Assembly (NCBI GenBank): GCA_021780285.1
Contig: JAJXZA010000282.1
Location: 1 to 8,398 of the forward strand
DNA: 8,398 nt
Source: Planctomycetota bacterium
GTDB taxonomy: Bacteria; Planctomycetota; Phycisphaerae; WQYP01
Reading direction: 5' to 3'
The translations under genes and the position numbers were made by a program. This document shows positions 5,476 to 8,398 of this stretch, piece after piece. The notes beneath the pieces are model-generated. The model worked only from the letters and a program-made list of their open reading frames with translations, searched no databases and was not told the DNA's origin. Numbering within the stretch: position 1 is the first letter of the stretch; the number at the start of each line of letters is the position of its first letter.

Positions 5476-5526
5476 TCCCGATCTTTGGTTCCTTGCCATA
5501 TCGGGATTTCGGCATCCATGCCTCAA
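5476..5526 (+). repeat. REP-like double-hairpin element, copy 3
   Basis: TCCCGAT (5476-5482) pairs with ATCGGGA (5500-5506), and TGG (5486-5488) can pair with CCA (5496-5498). TTTC and the GGCATCCATGCC hairpin (5511-5522) follow. The loop differs from copy 1, while the 26 bases from 5501 are identical to it. It lies directly after copy 2. Confidence 0.7.
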
Positions 5527-5533
5527 CGGTGCG

Positions 5534-5631
5534 GCGCGGGCGGGGTATCTGTTTGTCAAATATTTGCGCTGCCGAGGCAGGCTGGGGCGCGTGTTGTGTT
5601 TATAGGCGGTGTATGGTGCGGCTACGCCGCG
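5534..5631 (+). repeat. Large dispersed repeat A, right copy
   Basis: Partner of 4529-4627. Here only 7 bases separate it from the preceding REP-like element, compared with 45 in the left copy, where module B is inserted. Confidence 0.65.
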
Positions 5632-5682
5632 CGAGCCGGTGAGCGGTTGAGCAATGGATTCAGAGGGCAGTAAGCAGGCGGT

Positions 5683-5756
5683 GGAAGCCGGTGCGGGCTG
5701 CTACCCCCTCCGCAATCACGCCAATGATTGTGATGTAGGCTTCCGGCCCGCATCGG
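5683..5756. repeat. Long inverted repeat beside the helicase stop
   Basis: Two extended stems compete or cross. GGAAGCC (5683-5689) can pair with GGCTTCC (5738-5744), and CCGGTGCGGGC (5688-5698) with GCCCGCATCGG (5746-5756), with one G-T wobble. Inside, CAATCA (5713-5718) pairs with TGATTG (5725-5730). It could act as a transcription stop for the minus-strand gene, but no T-run is visible on that strand. Confidence 0.5.
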
Positions 5757-5801
5757 TTGCCAAAAGATGAGGACGGAACCCTCGAAGCCGCAAACCTGCT
5801 G

Positions 5802-8291
5802 CTACGCGATCGCGTCGAGGACGGGATCCATATCTTCCTTGGTAACCAGCCGAAACAGGCACTTCCCCCCGCTGCGCATCGCCCACAGTTCGCCAATCGC
5901 GGCTTTTTCGGCCGTATCGCCGCTGTCAGCCCATCCTTCGCCCTTGTACTCCACCACTAGGAACCGGCCGTCGTTTAGCTGGGCAACGAAATCTGGATAG
6001 AATCGGTCGGTGGAGGTGGGCAACCAGAAGGCAAAATCAGGACGCGTTAGATTGCGAACCCAGAACTTCACCAGCGGGTGTTTATCAATCCGTGCCGCGC
6101 ACAATGCTTCCTCGCGGTTCATTTGCGCGACGCCACGGTAATAATGCCGGTCGAATTTGAGCGGGCCTTCGTAGAGCTGCGAGGCCGGGTAGGTTGACCG
6201 CATCGGAAATGTAAAGCACACATCAGGTGACACCTCCAGCGGAGTCGAACACTGCGGCTGCAGATATCGCTGGTACGATTCCGTTAGCGCCGCGCGGCGG
6301 TACGAATCTATTTTGCGAGCGGCGGCATCCAGCAGACCATACCGGGCCGAGACAAGTTCCTGAAGCGCCATACCCCGCTTTTCCATCAGATGGACAACCA
6401 AGGCGTTCAGGAATGCGGCCTTTTCGCTGTGCACCAAATCCGGCGACGGAACTTCCTTGCACAGCCAATACACAAGTTCCGCTATTGTCTTGGGGCCGCG
6501 TTCAAACAGCGCAAGCTGCTGTTGCACCTCCGCGATAAAGTTGGTCTCCATGTGGCCGCCCTTATCCACGTCGAGTACCGCGGTCTGGGTCCGCCCGCTG
6601 GGCATCGAAAATTCCTGCGCGGTCAGGCTGGGATCGCGCTGGGCAATCTTCCAGTCCACCTCGCGAAATTGATCTTCAAATAAGGAAACTCGGCCTCCAT
6701 CACGCACAGCGAGTTGCGGCACCTTGAACGCTTCGCCTTCCGCTGCCGGGGCAAGCTGCACCCGTCGGGCCTGCGCCATAAGCAGAGTAACAGCCTGCTT
6801 GTCCGCCTGGTTTTCAAAACAGCGCTGCAGCACCGCAACGTGCCCTTCATTGGGCGGCGTCTGCGCTTGCCACGTCAGGCATTTAGTGGAAGGCTCAAAG
6901 GATATCTTCGCCAGAATGTCTACCGGCGTCTGGCTGAAATCAGGCGTGGTCTCAACATTTACCGTAATGAGCGAGCCGAACAGTGGGCCGATGTCGCCAT
7001 CGGGCGCCGTCTCGATCGCAATTTTGGCCTCGAATTTAGAGAACCCGGCGCTCTGTTCCAAAAGTTCGACCAGCTTGCCGGCGGTTTCATAGGGCGAGGA
7101 TTCGGCTATTACGGCATAAGCGCAGTTTAACTCATCATGCGCCTTTTTTGTGGCGTACGGTTGCCGCAAAATCCGCCCAAGAATTTGCTCGACGGCGGTT
7201 TTGGTTGAAACACTGGAGAGCGAGCATAGTATGTACGCGAAGGGACAATCCCACCCCTCTCTTAATTTCTGTATTGTGATAATGAACCGCAGCGGACAGT
7301 CTGCGGCAAGAATTTGCACGCCCTCGATTTCGTCGTTTTTTCCGGTTGCAATGGCGATCTGCTCGGCAGGAATCTTAAAATCGTCCACCAGAACCTGCTT
7401 GAGCGCCTCAGGCGTGGTGGTCTTTTCCTGCTCGCTGTAATTCTGCGCCTGAAAGAGAACGATTGGCCGGATATACTCGCCCGTTGCCTGCTGCTCCGCC
7501 CTGGCCACAGTTTCCAGCTTGTTTTGGCGGGCCAGGGCCGCCTGTACGGCCTGCTTCCAATCCGGCTGGCAGTGCAGCCGAATGGGCAACTTTATCATCG
7601 CCTCCTCTTTAAGCTCCAGCGCGGAAACATGGTGCAGGACATTACTGGCAAATTGACCGGCTTGGGGCTTATGAACAGTCTCCGGGGTGGCGGTCAGCTC
7701 AATCACGCAGGACGGGCCGAAGCGCTGGAGGGTGTCAAAGCTCAGGTGTGTGCGGGCATTGTGCGCCTCGTCCATGATGACAATCGGGTGGCGCAGGCGA
7801 ATGGCGTTGGCCAGCGAGGGGGTAATCAATGAAGGATCGGTATTCCCGTTTTGGGTCAATTCCATTATCTGCTGCGGCTCAAGCCCGGTAAAGTGTGCCA
7901 TCAGGTTGCCGTTGGCCTCGTAAAATTTTCGGCCCTCGGTGTCGGTGACGCGCAGTGCCGCCAGCGTTGAAACAATCACCACCGCATTTCCGTCGAGGGC
8001 CGAGCGCTGCAAATACAAAGCGCCCTGCGCCCCAGTGACCACCAGATTACCGCCGAAGGCGGCATCGAGCGCTTCGCGGTAGGGATGGCGTCGGTTATTC
8101 AGGGCGGCAAGGGTCTGCTCGACGATGGTTTTGGTCGGCGCGAGCCAAAGGACAAGCCCCGCACTTTGGCGAAGCAACTCGCGCACAGCGATGCCGACCG
8201 CATGCGCCGCCAAAAAAGTCTTGCCGCCGCCCGTCGGAACGCGCAAACACACATAAGGCATTTCAGGAAGCTGATCTATACGGCGTGTCAT
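5802..8291 (-). CDS. Type III restriction Res-like helicase-nuclease, N-terminally short
   Basis: This 829-residue protein (from the ATG at 8291; a TTG at 8294 adds one residue) is an SF2 DNA helicase fused to a nuclease, as in the Res subunit of type III restriction systems. Visible motifs are Walker A PTGGGKT (19-25, K24), Ia LAPTKTIVEQT (50-60), DEAH (174-177), LTATP (199-203), IVLFQAQN (277-284), a motif V region LREGWDCPFAY (343-353) and motif VI QILGRILRQP (369-378). Near the C-terminus FYPDFVAQL (D767) and VVEYKGEGW (E781, K783) give the PD-(D/E)XK active site. Family members as I recall them carry some 70-90 residues with a Q-motif before the PYVCLRVPTGGGKT segment, and this one has about 12. 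An in-frame TAA lies 27 bases above the ATG and there is no ribosome binding site. It may be 5'-truncated or translated by coupling. No methyltransferase is visible. The body shows no frameshift. Confidence 0.88.
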   Translation of the reverse strand: MTRRIDQLPEMPYVCLRVPTGGGKTFLAAHAVGIAVRELLRQSAGLVLWLAPTKTIVEQTLAALNNRRHPYREALDAAFGGNLVVTGAQGALYLQRSALDGNAVVIVSTLAALRVTDTEGRKFYEANGNLMAHFTGLEPQQIMELTQNGNTDPSLITPSLANAIRLRHPIVIMDEAHNARTHLSFDTLQRFGPSCVIELTATPETVHKPQAGQFASNVLHHVSALELKEEAMIKLPIRLHCQPDWKQAVQAALARQNKLETVARAEQQATGEYIRPIVLFQAQNYSEQEKTTTPEALKQVLVDDFKIPAEQIAIATGKNDEIEGVQILAADCPLRFIITIQKLREGWDCPFAYILCSLSSVSTKTAVEQILGRILRQPYATKKAHDELNCAYAVIAESSPYETAGKLVELLEQSAGFSKFEAKIAIETAPDGDIGPLFGSLITVNVETTPDFSQTPVDILAKISFEPSTKCLTWQAQTPPNEGHVAVLQRCFENQADKQAVTLLMAQARRVQLAPAAEGEAFKVPQLAVRDGGRVSLFEDQFREVDWKIAQRDPSLTAQEFSMPSGRTQTAVLDVDKGGHMETNFIAEVQQQLALFERGPKTIAELVYWLCKEVPSPDLVHSEKAAFLNALVVHLMEKRGMALQELVSARYGLLDAAARKIDSYRRAALTESYQRYLQPQCSTPLEVSPDVCFTFPMRSTYPASQLYEGPLKFDRHYYRGVAQMNREEALCAARIDKHPLVKFWVRNLTRPDFAFWLPTSTDRFYPDFVAQLNDGRFLVVEYKGEGWADSGDTAEKAAIGELWAMRSGGKCLFRLVTKEDMDPVLDAIA

Positions 8292-8398
8292 CAAGGTTGA
8301 AACAAGGTTAAGTGTGGTTTATGGCCGGATTTATTTTGATGGAAACGGTAGTGCTGGTAATATGGAAAGGTACACTGCGGCATGGATGCGGCGGTGGT
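8292..8398. other. Right edge upstream of the helicase, undecided frames
   Basis: This segment is visibly more AT-rich than the helicase gene. On the minus strand a frame enters open from the edge for 35 codons and ends at TGA (8293-8291), which shares a base with the helicase ATG. On the plus strand a GTG at 8314, with AAGG 6 bases upstream, opens a frame to the edge that begins MVYGRIYFDGNGSAGNMERY. Neither is recognised. The GCATGGATGC string at 8380-8389 resembles the small hairpin of the REP-like elements in reverse. Confidence 0.3.

Larger units (their letters stand above)
4178..5801. other. Gene-free, repeat-rich region between convergent genes
   Basis: About 1.6 kb separates the CYTH stop from the helicase stop. 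No frame on either strand has a recognisable domain, a credible ribosome binding site and sustained coding character. The longest frames (two overlapping minus-strand ones of about 246 and 249 codons at 4544-5300, and a 123-codon plus-strand one at 5234-5605) are readings through repeats. The stretch is a mosaic of several repeat families, listed separately below, with abrupt swings between GC-rich palindromes and AT-rich tracts. Confidence 0.8.

Noticed and set aside
5234..5605. Plus-strand 123-codon frame
   Set aside because: It crosses four separate repeat families (CACAAAG, CTGAGATCG, two REP-like copies and part of repeat A) and shows no protein family features.
5802..8398. A complete type III restriction-modification system
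   Set aside because: Only the Res-like helicase-nuclease is in the window. No methyltransferase motifs are visible, and the helicase lacks its N-terminal region.

Overview
The window is 8.4 kb of GC-rich bacterial chromosome with two coding blocks separated by a repeat-filled stretch of about 1.6 kb. The split three-gene transhydrogenase and the pile-up of palindromic repeats between convergent genes would fit an environmental lineage such as Planctomycetota or a relative. That placement is a weak impression, because no rRNA or phylogenetic marker is present.

Left block (1-4177, all + strand). The window opens inside the alpha-1 gene of the proton-translocating NAD(P) transhydrogenase, followed by complete alpha-2 (pntAB) and beta (pntB) genes. 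pntB starts at a GTG inside the end of pntAB. Together they encode the membrane enzyme that uses the proton gradient to drive hydride transfer from NADH to NADP+. A new transcription unit probably starts at a sigma70-like promoter at 2304-2332. It carries a stand-alone FIST sensory-domain protein and, 29 bases later, a CYTH-fold triphosphate-binding protein.

Middle (4178-5801). I see no credible gene here. The stretch lies between converging genes and is a mosaic of repeat families: 9-bp units on TGGCCAA, four hairpins with 4-base loops and different arm sequences, three copies of a REP-like double-hairpin element, a pair of roughly 99-bp repeats about 1 kb apart, a GAAGGATGCCAAG array with a regular spacing pattern, several short-period repeats running into T-tracts, and a long inverted repeat beside the helicase stop. 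Long reading frames across this region are translations of repeats.

Right block (5802-8398, - strand). One large gene encodes an SF2 helicase fused to a C-terminal PD-(D/E)XK nuclease, of the type III restriction Res-subunit kind. It begins only about 24 residues before its Walker A lysine, so the usual N-terminal Q-motif region is missing. It has no ribosome binding site, and its ATG overlaps the stop of a reading frame that enters from the right edge. No methyltransferase is in view, so a complete restriction system cannot be claimed.

The most unusual material is the repeat mosaic and the truncated, possibly coupled start of the helicase-nuclease. I did not find a demonstrably new multi-gene system.
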